Source of the DNA: Marasmius tenuissimus
Lineage: Eukaryota > Basidiomycota > Agaricomycetes > Agaricales > Marasmiaceae
Assembly: GCA_029532415.1 (NCBI GenBank)
Contig: JAQOTA010000058.1
Location: 1,612,001-1,676,000 of the forward strand
DNA length: 64,000 nucleotides
Reading direction: 5' to 3'
Positions 1 to 11,208 of the stretch are shown piece after piece (the first letter of the stretch is position 1; every line of letters starts with the position of its first letter). A program made the translations under genes and the position numbers. The notes beneath the pieces were generated by a model. It made no database searches and was not told where the DNA came from. It saw only the letters and a list, made by a program, of their open reading frames with translations.

Positions 1-1569
1 CGGTATATGTCGTGGCGTTGGCACTGAAAACGGTGGCAGCGTCAGCAAAGTGATGAAAGTTCCGATCAGGATATACAACAACGTCACTGGTCCGTCACCC
101 TTCCAAATTTTACCTGAGCTGTTAGTTGACTTTTTTGCAGTTGGCCGTGCACCTACACCATACGACTTGCTTTGGCCGGCTACGAAACGAAAGCGCCAAC
201 TTGGTATAAAGGGTCATCGAAGAGGAGGAGCCCCAATGTCGTCAAAGGCAGTGGCTGAAGATCAAGGCAAAGTCGAAGAAATCAAGAAAGAGGAGGGTTC
301 GGAGAAAGTGAACGGCGTTGGAAGGGACCACACAGACAAGGCGGATGAAGGCGTGCAAAAAGAACGCGTTCGTCTGAGGATAGGAGGACAGAAGGAACGC
401 GAGAGCGAAACACAACTCAAGGAGTACGCTTCCAGACTATTGTCCGGCGGTATCCTTGATGAGGGGGAGGATGCTGAGCTTATACACGATGGAAGAACAA
501 AACCGGTGGAATGTGGCGAGGCTGTCGAGATATTGACTCGTGTGCAGAAGAAAGGTTGGTTTCCCCTTTCCATGCAAACAAGCTCACCTAAAGCTTCTTT
601 CTTTTCCAGTCTCATACGACGTCAACAAATCCGGGGTCAAAGTCGCCGTACTCACCTTCTCTAAATCTGCGTTTCGGTTGGGTGAAACTGTACTTGGCGT
701 CGTCGAGGTAAACGAGAGGCAGAGTCGAGCACGGGTATTGAAGGTGAGTCTCGTTTCAGCTTTTCTGCGTCCCTCGTCTCACTCACTCTTGGGAATAGCT
801 CTCGGCACACCTTGAAACATCGGAGGTGCTTCCCTCATACCTTTCATCAACAAACCCCACCCCTATGAAGCGATTGCATGCGTCCCACCATTGTAACTTC
901 GTTCTAGGATCGTTACGTACAACATTCTCGCTAGATATTCCGAGCGACGCGAGTCCGGCTTTTCAAGTCTTCGTCGATCCCTCGTCCGATGAAACATCTT
1001 CGCACCCTTTTTTCGAAGGCCAAAGCTCATCACCCCACTCATCGCATACCACAAAACCTGGCGGCCTCGAGTGGAAGGTCCGCCTCAGTCTCCTCGTCGC
1101 CTTGGCCTCGGAGTCAGCAGATACTGGTACGGAGGGTGTAAGGATCAAAAGTCTGGTCCGGGACGGCGAGCGTGGTGAATGGGGTAGTGGATGGGCTGTT
1201 CCGCCGCGAGGATGTGCGGTCCTCCAAAAAATTCCCAAACCAAAACCCCCAGCTCCTTCGTTGGGTGGAGGTGGTGGTGGGTTTGTCAGGTCGTGGACGT
1301 CGTTTTTCTTGGGCGAAGATTCTCAGTCCGAAGTTGACTCTTTGTCAGTGTCGTCGTATGATGATGATACAGAGGAAAGCGGCTACGATGGAATCAAGCC
1401 TGATCGTCACGGCGGTGTTGGGACAGGCGTTGATTTCAGTGGTTGTGGTCGCGGAGGCGAAGCCGAGTGGGAGGAGGTCAGGACGGAAATGGTTGAGTGT
1501 GAAGTCCCCATCCGGGTCTGGCCTGGTAACACGGCGTTTAGAAGTGTGGATGTGTTGTTTGACGTTTAG
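1..1569 (+). CDS. RGP1: Rgp1-like protein, 3' part (gene enters from the left edge)
   Basis: Rgp1 partners Ric1 in the Golgi complex that activates Ypt6/Rab6; it has an arrestin-like fold. Visible exons are 1-554, 610-743 and 799-1569, with phases that join cleanly (introns 555-609 and 744-798, both GT-AG). The first exon is open to the window edge, so the N-terminus is missing. It contains the family-like stretch SKVMKVPIRIYNNVT, and the last exon ends in VPIRVWPGNTAFR followed by VDVLFDV and the stop, which is how I remember Rgp1 C-termini ending. The middle carries low-complexity acidic and Gly-rich insertions (for example six Gly near 1270), common in fungal Rgp1. The next gene starts 274 nt downstream on the same strand. 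Assignment rests on recalled family motifs rather than an alignment. Confidence 0.7.
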
Positions 1570-1842
1570 ACTGTTCATTTATTCTCGGGAGGAAGATTGG
1601 ATTAGGTCTAGGATTGGAATTATGGACAATTTATTTATCCCCTTGCATAGTCGTAGTCTAGCTCTTTGCATCCACTTTGTATGTAGTGTAATGTTACCTC
1701 TGTATTCGTTGCTCAGCGCGTCCTCCCCAATCGTTGAAATGTGCAAATGAGCGCCTGAGTGTCTTGCCCGCGCTTGACTCCGGCAGCCATGATGTTCGGT
1801 GTCAACTCTTTCATCTTCTTGCCATCACCGTGAAAACACAAA

Positions 1843-4059
1843 ATGTCTGCATCTACAACTCAACTGGAGCAGTACAACGCACAACGCGAGGAACTCATCA
1901 AGTCAGATCGTGCTCTACGTCGCGATCACCAATTCGCGAGCTTGTCTCCAGTAGAGATTGAAGCCGACCAGATTATCAGGAAGATTCGAGCAGAAGAGGC
2001 TAATTCGATATGGAATCTGGATTATCCCTCAATTCCTCATCCATTTCCTGGAATGGAATTCTTGACAGGTATATCCACGCGGTACTGTGAAGAAGAAAAT
2101 AAGACCTCTCAATGGTCGTAAACTACAGGACGGGAGATCATAGTGAAAACAAAGCTGTTTAAGATTCTGACCAAGGTGCGTTTGACCGAACCTGCTTGCA
2201 TCTCTTTGGTAGCTGACGATCCGTTGAACAACGCGATGTAGATGCCCAAAGGTGGACTCCTTCACGCCCACCTTGACGGGACTGTGAACGTGTCCGTTCT
2301 ACTCAGACTCGCTCTGAAGCACCGTGCAATTCACGTCCGCACACCCGAGTCTCTAACAACGCAGAACATCAAGACCGTCTTGCCTCAATTTTGTGCTTTA
2401 CCAGAGAAGGACTATTCGAAGAATGCGCTCGGTCTCACTGAGACGACATATCAACCCGATTCGTGGGTACCGATACAAGTAGCTCGAGAACAATTCCACC
2501 CGGAGCTGGGAGGACCAGAAGGTTTTGACCGATGGGTGACCAAAGCTTTGACTATTGATCCCAGCGAGGCGTATGGGACACATAATACGAGCACAAAGGC
2601 ACGTAGTTCGTTGTCCGGCAGCGACAAATTCTCATCAGGCCGTTATTAGATCTGGCTCAAGTTTGGTAGCACCTTCCTTGTCGGCGGGGTATGGCAGGGC
2701 AATCTGAACGAGAATACCGTCTGACTGAGTTTTCCATAGGGTTTGGTCAGATATGCACCCATAATTGAGGAATACATCAAGGAGTTCTTCCTAACGTCTA
2801 TTGAGGATGGAATATCCTACGTAGAACCTCGGATCAATTTCATGTACAAGTTAGTCTGTTTTCGACGTTGGATTTTGCTGGCTCGAGATACTCAAGAAAG
2901 CTCACAGGGACATCATTGCTGCTGACGGAACCCCAGTTCCTCAGCGAGAATTGGTTGCAATCTTTGATCGCGTCATAGCTGAAGTGAAGGAAGAGATGAA
3001 ACAGAGAGGGAGGGAGGGGGAGTTCATCGGGGCCAGGGTGCGTCTAGATTGATTTCCTTTTCCTCGAGTACTCAACTCTCATGCCCTAGATTATCTACTC
3101 GACCGTTCGATTCTGTACCAATGAGGAGCTCGAATGGTACCTCAATGACTGCATTGCACTGAAAAAGGAGTTCCCTCACCTAATCGCCGGTATGATCCTC
3201 ACACTCCGTCTCAAAGCAATCTCTTAAAGTCTGATTTCTGACAGGCTTTGACCTCGTCGGACACGAGGACGCGCTTCACCCTCTGATCTACTATGCCGAA
3301 AGCCTCCTCCGCTTCCCTCAGATGCAGAAGGAGGCCGGAGTCGATATTCCTTTTATTTTCCACGCTGGAGAGACATTGGGTGACGGCACAGTCGCGGATA
3401 TGAACCTTTACGATGCCATCCTCATGGGCACAAAGAGGATCGGACACGGATTTTCGCTCGTCAAACATCCCAAACTGATGGAAATATGTAAAGAACGTGA
3501 CATTGCAGTGGAAGTCTGCCCTATCTCGTACGTTCTAATATCTTGCTTCTCGATTGCCGTCTTCTGACGAATACCTGGTAGTAATGAGATTCTTGTGAGA
3601 AATGCTTGCCCCTTTTTTTCGTTTCTAGCACGCATTAACCCGATCGACACAGCGACTCACATCCTCTATGTGCACGCACCCTCTCCCTGTCCTGCTCAAC
3701 AACGGCATCCATGTTGCATTATGTTCCGACGACCCCTCCGTCTTCGGTAACATGGGCTTGACATTTGATTACTTCCAAGTGAGTTGCATCGCTCTTTCTA
3801 TCAAACGAAACTGATGTAGTACCGCAGGTCTTGGCTGCTAGCGAGTTGACAGGATTGATCCAGCTTGGTGAAATGGCGAAGGACAGCATCAAGGTTAGCG
3901 CGCCGAATCATGGGACCGTAAACGTCGTAGGCTGATCGATCATCCTAGTATTCTACTCTCGAAACATCCGCAAAGGAGGAGGCTCTGGAGCTTTGGCAGA
4001 GACAGTGGCAGAAGTTTGTTGACTACGTCGTAGAAGCTGGAAGGAGTGGTTCTGTATAG
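1843..4059 (+). CDS. ADGF/CECR1-type adenosine deaminase
   Basis: Hydrolytic deaminase of adenosine to inosine, ADGF branch. Twelve exons join in phase: 1843-2068, 2129-2175, 2242-2598, 2650-2688, 2740-2849, 2908-3037, 3090-3189, 3245-3527, 3582-3594, 3653-3778, 3828-3893, 3949-4059, giving 535 aa. Metal and active-site motifs are visible: MPKGGLLHAHLDG (zinc His pair), FIFHAGET (His and Glu), RIGHGFSL, and LCSDDPSVF (zinc Asp). The N-terminus (MSASTTQLEQYNAQREE) shows no signal peptide, unlike secreted animal ADGFs, so it is probably cytosolic or unconventionally exported. Two oddities are a GC-AG intron at 2599-2649, chosen because only that junction keeps the NTSTK-IWLKFG reading, and a 13-nt exon at 3582-3594. 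The start is the first ATG before the conserved N-terminal helix. Confidence 0.88.
2599..2649 (+). other. GC-AG intron in the adenosine deaminase gene
   Basis: The junction reads AAG|GCACGT at the donor and TTATTAG|ATC at the acceptor. The nearest GT (four bases downstream) would shift the frame away from the conserved IWLKFG segment, so the non-canonical GC donor is the only choice I could find that keeps the protein intact. Confidence 0.65.
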
Positions 4060-4463
4060 CAGGCTGGTCATCGGACACCTCTTCGAACCTGGACCTGTAG
4101 TGTAAAGTTTGTCACCCTGTGGGATACTTGTGCTCCGATGCTCGTGTAGTTGTAGGACATGGCGTCGTAGTGTATACAATGTCGATTTAGTCTGTATTGT
4201 CGAAAATTTAGCTCGTCCTCAGGGACCTGGACTCAGCCATTCAGCGTGTCAGGTATATCACGTACTTTTAATGCTCGGAGCTTTCCTTCATATCGGCGAA
4301 TATCCGGGACGATGACAGGCGCAAGCCTCCTCTATTCTCACGGTACCCAGGCGGCTTTCAAGTTCGCGTTGCTGGCTGTCAGCCGCCATGTCAGTGTCAC
4401 AATCGTGGCCAAGTTACAACACGCTGAGAGGTTCGTGAACAACGTTACTTCCCTACACGAACG

Positions 4464-6010
4464 ATGTCCGACGATTTCATCCGGATTTTCAGTCTCAATT
4501 GTTGGTAAGTCGGCGGATCATGCCGAGTCGAAGCTCAATCTACTCACACCAGCACCGAGCAGGGGCCTGAAGTACGTCTCAAGGAATCGGGTTGAAAGAG
4601 TCCACGCTATAGCAAACTTTCTGTCAACGGCGTCATACGACCTAGTCTGCCTGCAGGAATTATGGGTTCGGCAGGACTTTGAGACAATCTGTGCCTCCGT
4701 ATCCCACCGCCTTCCATTCGTCAAGCTGTTTCACAGGTGCGTTGATGATGAAGTTTCGGTTCACGATAATCTGAACGTTTTGGGTTACAGCGGAGCAGTC
4801 GGTGCGGGCCTTGCCGTATTCTCTCGATTTCCCATAGTGGCTGCGTCCATGCAGGTGTATTCCCTCAACGGATCCCCTCTTGATTTCAAAGGTGCGGACT
4901 GGTTCGCAGGAAAGGCCGCTGCTAGCGTGATTCTAGAGCATCCTTTGCTTGGTGATCTCCAAGTATTCAATACACATGTACGTTCATTACCGTCACAGAT
5001 GTAGTCTGCCTCAATACTTCGATTAGCTTTTCTCGGAGGGCGGAGACGATGGGCCGGAACATAACCGTGCTCACAGACTTGTAAACGCCTGGGAGTTCGC
5101 TAAACTCGCCAAACAGTCCGCCGAGATTGGGCGCTATGTCATTGCAGTAGGTTTTATTCCGCACCACTTTCGATTTTCCGCTCACATCGCGCAGGCAGGC
5201 GACTTTAACAGTATACCCTCGACGCTACCTATGACAGTCGTCTACGAGCACGCTGGACTTGCAGATGCATGGACTTGTCTGCACCCGCCGCCCCCTCAAG
5301 ACTACAATTTCGATATCGATCCGGTTGATGCCATCTCTCTATATGGTTTCACATACGATTCGCCTCTTAATTCATATACTGTAGGGAAGTCGTCTGTCGT
5401 AGCTCGAGGCAAACGTCTCGACTATGTCTTGTTCCGAAACCCCATTCCTTCCATCACGTCGTCGTCAGCCTCTTCGACGATTTCACCCAAGCTCGTTCCG
5501 ACAGTTGCGCGAGTTCTGCTCACGAATCTCGTCCCCGGGAAATCTTTCTCGTACTCCGATCATTATGGAGTCGAGGCGACTTTCAAGATCGAAAACTTGC
5601 CCAAGACGGCGCCATCACTGGTCGACCAAGTTGCCCCAGATGGTAACCCCCCGACCGCTTCGTCGGATGCAGCTCCCACGAATAATCAGAACTCACAACT
5701 TAGTCGTGAGCACACCTCAATGGTGATACACGCTCTCCGGACCCGCTTAGACCACGCTATTGTGGAGGCATGGAACTACATGCGTGTTTACTTCACATCT
5801 GTCGTCCTTCTTATCGTTTTACTTGTTGGTACCAGCTGGTCTCCCAAGGGGTATCTCACGCCGGTATTCGTATTCCTGGGGTCGATCTTGACTTATATAG
5901 GGACGACAACTTTTTACGTTGGATTTTTGTATGGTCGCTGGGAGGCTAACGCGCTGCGCAACGCTATTGAGGAAATGGAGTTATTCTTGGCACGGCGAGG
6001 GCTCAGTTGA
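4464..6010 (+). CDS. ISC1: Isc1-like inositol phosphosphingolipid phospholipase C / neutral sphingomyelinase
   Basis: Cleaves inositol phosphosphingolipids or sphingomyelin to ceramide. Exons 4464-4504, 4563-4736, 4791-4977, 5027-5146 and 5195-6010 join in phase to give 445 aa. The endonuclease/exonuclease/phosphatase fold is clear: FSLNCW with GLKYVS after the first intron, DLVCLQELWV with the metal-binding Glu, the GAVGAGLAVFSRFPI loop, AGDFNSIP, and YSDHYGVEATF with the catalytic Asp-His. Two C-terminal hydrophobic segments (about residues 365-385 and 395-415) match the membrane anchors of Isc1 and neutral sphingomyelinase. The ATG at 4464 was chosen because it leads directly into DDFIRIFSLNCW. 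Length is close to yeast Isc1. The gene ends about 100 nt from the converging lectin-CHAT gene. Confidence 0.88.
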
Positions 6011-6112
6011 CCTTTGGTGGAACAAATCGTCAATTGGACTCCTGACGGTACAAAAGAAGTAAAGTAATTATGCTATATAACACTCAGATGCCCTCGAATT
6101 TCAGTACAGGTC

Positions 6113-9100
6113 TCACACCCCAAGGTGTATGAAGGGTGCCCAGTGCAGAATGTCTTTCTCACCAACATCTTCCGATTCGCGCAGCAAGCGCGTCGCATGG
6201 TGTAAAGCTAATGCCGCACCTGCGCGGTTGACCTTCCCACCCGTCAGCAGTCGCTTGTACACGGCTTCTGCAACGATAGGAGCATCGCGGTCACGCACAG
6301 ACCACGTCGTTGCAATGACGCTGCTGTACCCCGCCACTAGCATCCCTGCTGCAAGGTGGACACCCTCTTCTGAGAGATCAATATCGCCTGCCGCAGTCTG
6401 ACAAGCGGACAAGAATGCGAGCTCGCCACCAGCTAACGGGTTCTCAGAGATTTCGGCCAATGTCAGCCCACCATTCGCAAGCAGAAAGGCACTCTCGCTG
6501 GCATTCAGCGGAAACTGGAGTGCGTGACATGCGAGGTGTACCCAGTTGCTCGTCTGCATATTCTTGAGCACCGCGTCCTTGGTGGCCTCGCCGCTATTAA
6601 GCCATGTCATGGCAACTCCGTTTTTCTCGGCGATTTCCTGGAGAGCACGGACCTCTTGCACGGTTTGGCGTATGGGAGCTTTACCAGGAGTGTTTGGTTG
6701 ACTAACAGCAAGAATACCCATGAAAGACGACGAGGAAGCGCGAGAGCGTGCTTCGAGGGCGTGAGCAAGGATCGAGAGTGATGGTGTGTACGACGATGCA
6801 ACGTATTCATATGCCTTGTATCCCTTCTCCTGGGTGTCGTAACGGCCAGCAGCGTGGAGGGGAAAGAAGGAAGTGGGTCCAGTCAGGCACCAAGTCAGAT
6901 GGGGAGGATCATTTTCAAAGGCTTCAACGGGCTAAAAAACTTGATTAGCTGTAATTTGGCACGAAAGAAGATCTATGAATACTTGCCTTCAGCTTCAGCC
7001 TGTCGAAGATAGGCTTCACGACTCTATCCCAGAGGATTCGAAGCACGCGCTCAGGTCGTGGCAACATGGCGCCACCTGGGATGCTTTCACGACCATCTGT
7101 CGAGTTGTCATCTTCGTGCGTAGCACTCCGCGATTGCAATTCGCCACGAAGGTTAGCTTGCAACTTTGCTGCAATATCCTCGGTGACCTCAGGAAGACGA
7201 ATACATTCCCAGTCACCCATACGATGAATAAGTAGTGCATCACACTGTGTTCCCCATAGATTCAGCATGACCACAGGCCCAGCCTGTGCGGCGGAAATGG
7301 CGGAAACTATACGCGTGAAGGGGTAGGGATCGAGGGGGTAAGGAGTTGGATAGTTGTGTGACTCCTTGATCACCTTGTATCTGAGCCACTTTTCCATCAG
7401 ACGGAACGCAATCTGCTCGGGATTTGCTACAGAACCGTGACCACCTGGTGACGCCTCGACGTCAATACATAGGCCCAAGAATGCCAGAACCAGCTGCTCG
7501 GGCCCTGCCGTGCCTGCGGAGTCTGCATCCTCGACTTGGTGGCCAGCAGCATCTTTTGGAGAGACCGCTCGGAGGTTCAACCGACCCCAAACCATCATCA
7601 AACACTGCTCCAACCATTCTACACCGGCCTTCAAGAGCATGCTGTTGCCCATAGTGGCTGCAGCCAGTCGACGGCCGATAACTGCACTCAGCGGAGCCTC
7701 TACCAGCCTTTGCACGAGTAATGCCATGAATTGGAGAACGAAAGGTATGAAACCCTCCTTCACGAATGAGAGAGTTTTTTCGAGGGCTTTTAGTCGAGAT
7801 ATGATATCCATTTTGTCGTAGGTGGAGGCGTTGTTGACTATTGAGTCAATTGGTAGGCCATCCTTCATCGAGCTGACAAGTAAAATGAGCCCTGTACTGA
7901 CTAAGAGCATAGAATGGTGATCTACTCACGCAAGAATGTGACGATACGCTTGCCGGCCTTCTGTGCGATACCGCACTTCTTTCGTTACACTGTATGCCAA
8001 CGAGAGCGTGCTCGCTCTGATGATAGCCTGGATAATCCCAGTGAGTTGTCCTTTGCGCTCGTACTGCGTTTGCACGAGGGCAAGGACATCCTTGGCCTGC
8101 CAAGAGGTAGAAAGGAGGGTGCTCCATCTAGAACCAGTGCGGCCTAGTTGGCGTAGATACTGAATCTTGACCTCAAGATTCGGTGATACGGCGACAGCCT
8201 CGTGGAGGAGAAACACAGATCGTGTTAGGACTTGGTCCAGGTCCACCAAGGACTCGATCGGCCCCTTGGATACTTGAATTTCGACCCGGCGGCAAAGTAT
8301 AAGCGCAAGATTGAAAAGGAGGTGGTGACGGCTCGTAGCATCGGTGGAAGTACAGTTGAGGTGCGTCTCGAGGACAGAGATAGCGTTGTTGCAGTCTCCG
8401 ATATCATGCGAGCTTTCGAACAGTGTCATTGACTCTTTCGCTCGTTGTACAGATTGTAAGATATCTGGAGGGACCTGAGCTTTCTCTCCACCGACACCAT
8501 CCTCAATGGAATCAAGGTCGGAGCCGGCGACACTCCTTTGTCTAAAAGTGTATCTATATTCGAAGGATTTTCAACCAATGAAGGGACGTACTGCTGTGTC
8601 CGCGGATCACAGAACGTCCGCAAGGCGAAATTAATGGTTTTCTCGATCAACTGAGAGAATCTGATGATCTGAACGTTGGCATGAATCAATGCAATAGTGA
8701 AGAAGCTCACTCTTTGCTTAGTGAGACTTCTTTATCATAAACTGAGACCTTGTTAGCCACAAAACTGGCGCCACTGAATCACGGATACGGCTCGAATGTG
8801 TCAGTAGCAACTGTTCAAAATGCAAGGACGCACTACTGAGCGGGAGATGGGGATTCTCCCTGAATCTTGACAAAATTGGCTACTTTTGCCTTCCCTTTTT
8901 GAGTCGCAGCTGTCGTCTCGTTGTACAAACTCTCCAACGCCTGCTGTAGATCTTCCATCATCGTGCGCAAAGAGCTATAGTGAGTCCAAGCCGCCTCGAT
9001 TTCCTTTTCCTGGTGGTTTGCTTCATTAGTGATGCGGAGTTGGGGGTTACTGAGTGCAGCTGGGCTAAAGCGTTCCGACCAGAAGGGCTGTTCATTCGAG

Positions 9101-11208
9101 TTTAACTACGTTCAAAGGGGGAGGGATCAGGGAAAGGCCAATGCTTACCATCAACCCGTGGACGAATTGCCTTGAAGCGCCCAGGAAGCCATCGGGCGCG
9201 TAACCGTGCAGTTGCCAGCAAGTTATGACCTGCCCCGTCTTGCAGCCATACCACTCAGATTCACGTCCTGCCCAACATTCAGGTTCAGCGCGGAATAGCA
9301 AGACGGTGTTAGCAGAAAATACCTTTGGACGTGATAAACTGCAGCGCGGAAACATCACTCCCATCTCTCGCAATCAAAGTATGCGTAATATCCTCTCCAG
9401 TGTTCAGCGTAAAAGAGTCAGTGGCATTGCCACCGTCGCCGTCTCCGTGCCATCCTGAGGATGAGCCATCCGTGAAGTCCAGCGAAAGGGCATCGATATG
9501 GTCGCTGGATCGGATGTTAACCCGTTTAATTATTTTCTCATCAGCTCGAGGGGTGTTATCTGTGAAAGGAAAAGGGAGAATATCGGAAGAGGGAGAGAGT
9601 CAGAGAGGGCAGGCGAAGACGAATGGCACCCACCGGCGAAAGGTTTCTCTCTAAATTCACCTACAAAGCGACCCGTCCCTTGGAGGAAAGTGATAGGAGT
9701 AGGATCCATCCAATCTTCGACAAACATGCGTTGGTGGAGAAGCTGGTGGTAGATACTGGTTAGAAACCACGAAAGATCGAAGATAAAAGGTTTCGAGAGA
9801 CGTACTTGATCTGGCCCGACCCACATTACGACTATATGTAATCCGTGTTCTGGTTGGCGAAGATAAGCAGAAATGTCGGAGTTGGGTAGTGCTGCGTGTC
9901 GGAATGCTCCCCTGAGATTCGCAGTGAGTATCGGTCCAAGACTTCTTGAGTAAAGTAAAAAGACTGACTGTCCCCATCGACTGCCATCGAAACACCACTC
10001 GACAATATCGCAGCTTTCTTCTTGGAAATAGATTCTGGACAGCGTCTCAATCAAAGTTCAAAAGACTTAATGATCGGACCCATACCTAATCTCGTGACGA
10101 CCATCTTGAACCCAAGTAATTACGGAGATGTCGCCGATGGGAACAGAGAAAGGATTTACAAGACTGCTCAAGCACCTATGTATACTCCATCAATCAATCA
10201 TGAAGTGAAAGAGCCACTGGTGATGCATACCCGCTGGCCCAGTTAGAACTGTTGTTTAAAGCCCCAGATAACTCTTGAACAGTGTTCTGCTCGTCTTGGA
10301 AGTAGACTCTTACACTGTGGCAATCTTCAATGTACCCGTGTCAACCCTGAGTGAAAACGTGCCTGAGGTCGACGATACTCACCATCCCAACTCGCAGCCC
10401 CAATCCCACTACGTTTCGCCGCTTTTTGCAACTGTATGGTCGGCTTCCAGCTCTGATCAGAGAAAACGCTAAACGGGCCCTCGTAGGTAAACTCAAACGT
10501 CTTCTCGTATTGGGAATTACTGACCGATAACACAGATACCCTTCTGAATTTTGAAAGAACAAAACAACGACACGGGCGTGATCGCCCCACACTGCAGCTA
10601 TACTCGTTCCCATCATGCAGTTTGGTTGGATGAAATCGGTGAGTTGCCAGCCCGAGTCGAGGTGGCGCCGCTCGCGAATAGCACCATCGTTGGCCTGATA
10701 GAATACGGCTTGCTTCCGGTCGTCCCACTAGCCAAGCTGTTATAAGTCTGATCTCTTGCTGCAGACCTTGAGTACTCACCGCAAAGGAACATAACGCGCT
10801 TTCTGGACTACAGTCAAATCGTAATTCGCCTGTAGAAGTAGAAAGTCGAGATCAATGTCTGAACGCGAGACAGAGAGGACGAGAATTGACCTGGAAACCA
10901 ATCTTTGACCATGGTGTCAGCGACGTCTGAAATCACATTAGAGTCACAGTCCGTCCTTAAAACAAAGGAAGAGACTGGTACTGACAACGACGTCCACGAG
11001 ATTGTGCTTCGTTAATGGCGAGCAAGGATGAATCGTGACAGGCTTCTCGAACGTCCCCATCGCTCGTTCGAGTGTAGACTCGTACCCCGGCATCACACAC
11101 GGCGGCTGCGAGGGCTGTGCTTCTCTGGGTTTGAGTGCGGATGGAATGAGAGACACCTTGGCAGGAGCGGAGATACAAGCTAAGGCCACTCACCAAGCTT
11201 GAAGGCAT
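6113..11208 (-). CDS. Lectin-jacalin-CHAT fusion protein (putative lectin-tethered clan CD protease)
   Basis: Minus-strand gene of about 1,380 aa. Exons in reading order: 11208-10986, 10926-10891, 10829-10780, 10727-10383, 10324-10231, 10175-10086, 10034-9969, 9911-9806, 9742-9634, 9559-9323, 9267-9149, 9087-8837, 8773-8711, 8660-8592, 8541-7930, 7872-6987, 6931-6113. All junctions are in phase except inside 10727-10383, where one frame change is unresolved. The first ~360 aa hold fucolectin-type propeller repeats (GVRVYTRTSDGDVRE, QAVFYQANDGAIRE, VRVYFQDEQNTVQE, RIYFQEESCDIVEW). Next is a jacalin-like domain (DHIDALSLDF, SFTLNTGEDIT, ALQFITSKGRESEWYG). A helical TPR-like region follows (NNAISVLETHL near 8390), then CHAT with catalytic His in WVHLACHA and Cys in FLSACQTAAG. 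Start at 11208 is uncertain. The CHAT part lacks an upstream in-frame ATG, which supports the fusion. Confidence 0.68.
6932..6986 (-). other. GC-AG intron in the CHAT region
   Basis: On the minus strand the exon ends CTGAAG and the intron begins GCAAGT, the preferred consensus for GC donors, and ends TTTTTTAG. Splicing joins LKLK to PVEAFEND in frame and creates the conserved CHAT stretch TWCLTGPTSFLPLHAAG. A GT donor does not give this frame. Confidence 0.65.

Noticed and set aside
8429..8833. Treating the CHAT protease as a separate gene starting near 8429
   Set aside because: It would lose conserved-looking coding sequence upstream, there is no in-frame ATG before it, and the splice chain from the jacalin-like exon keeps phase through three introns.
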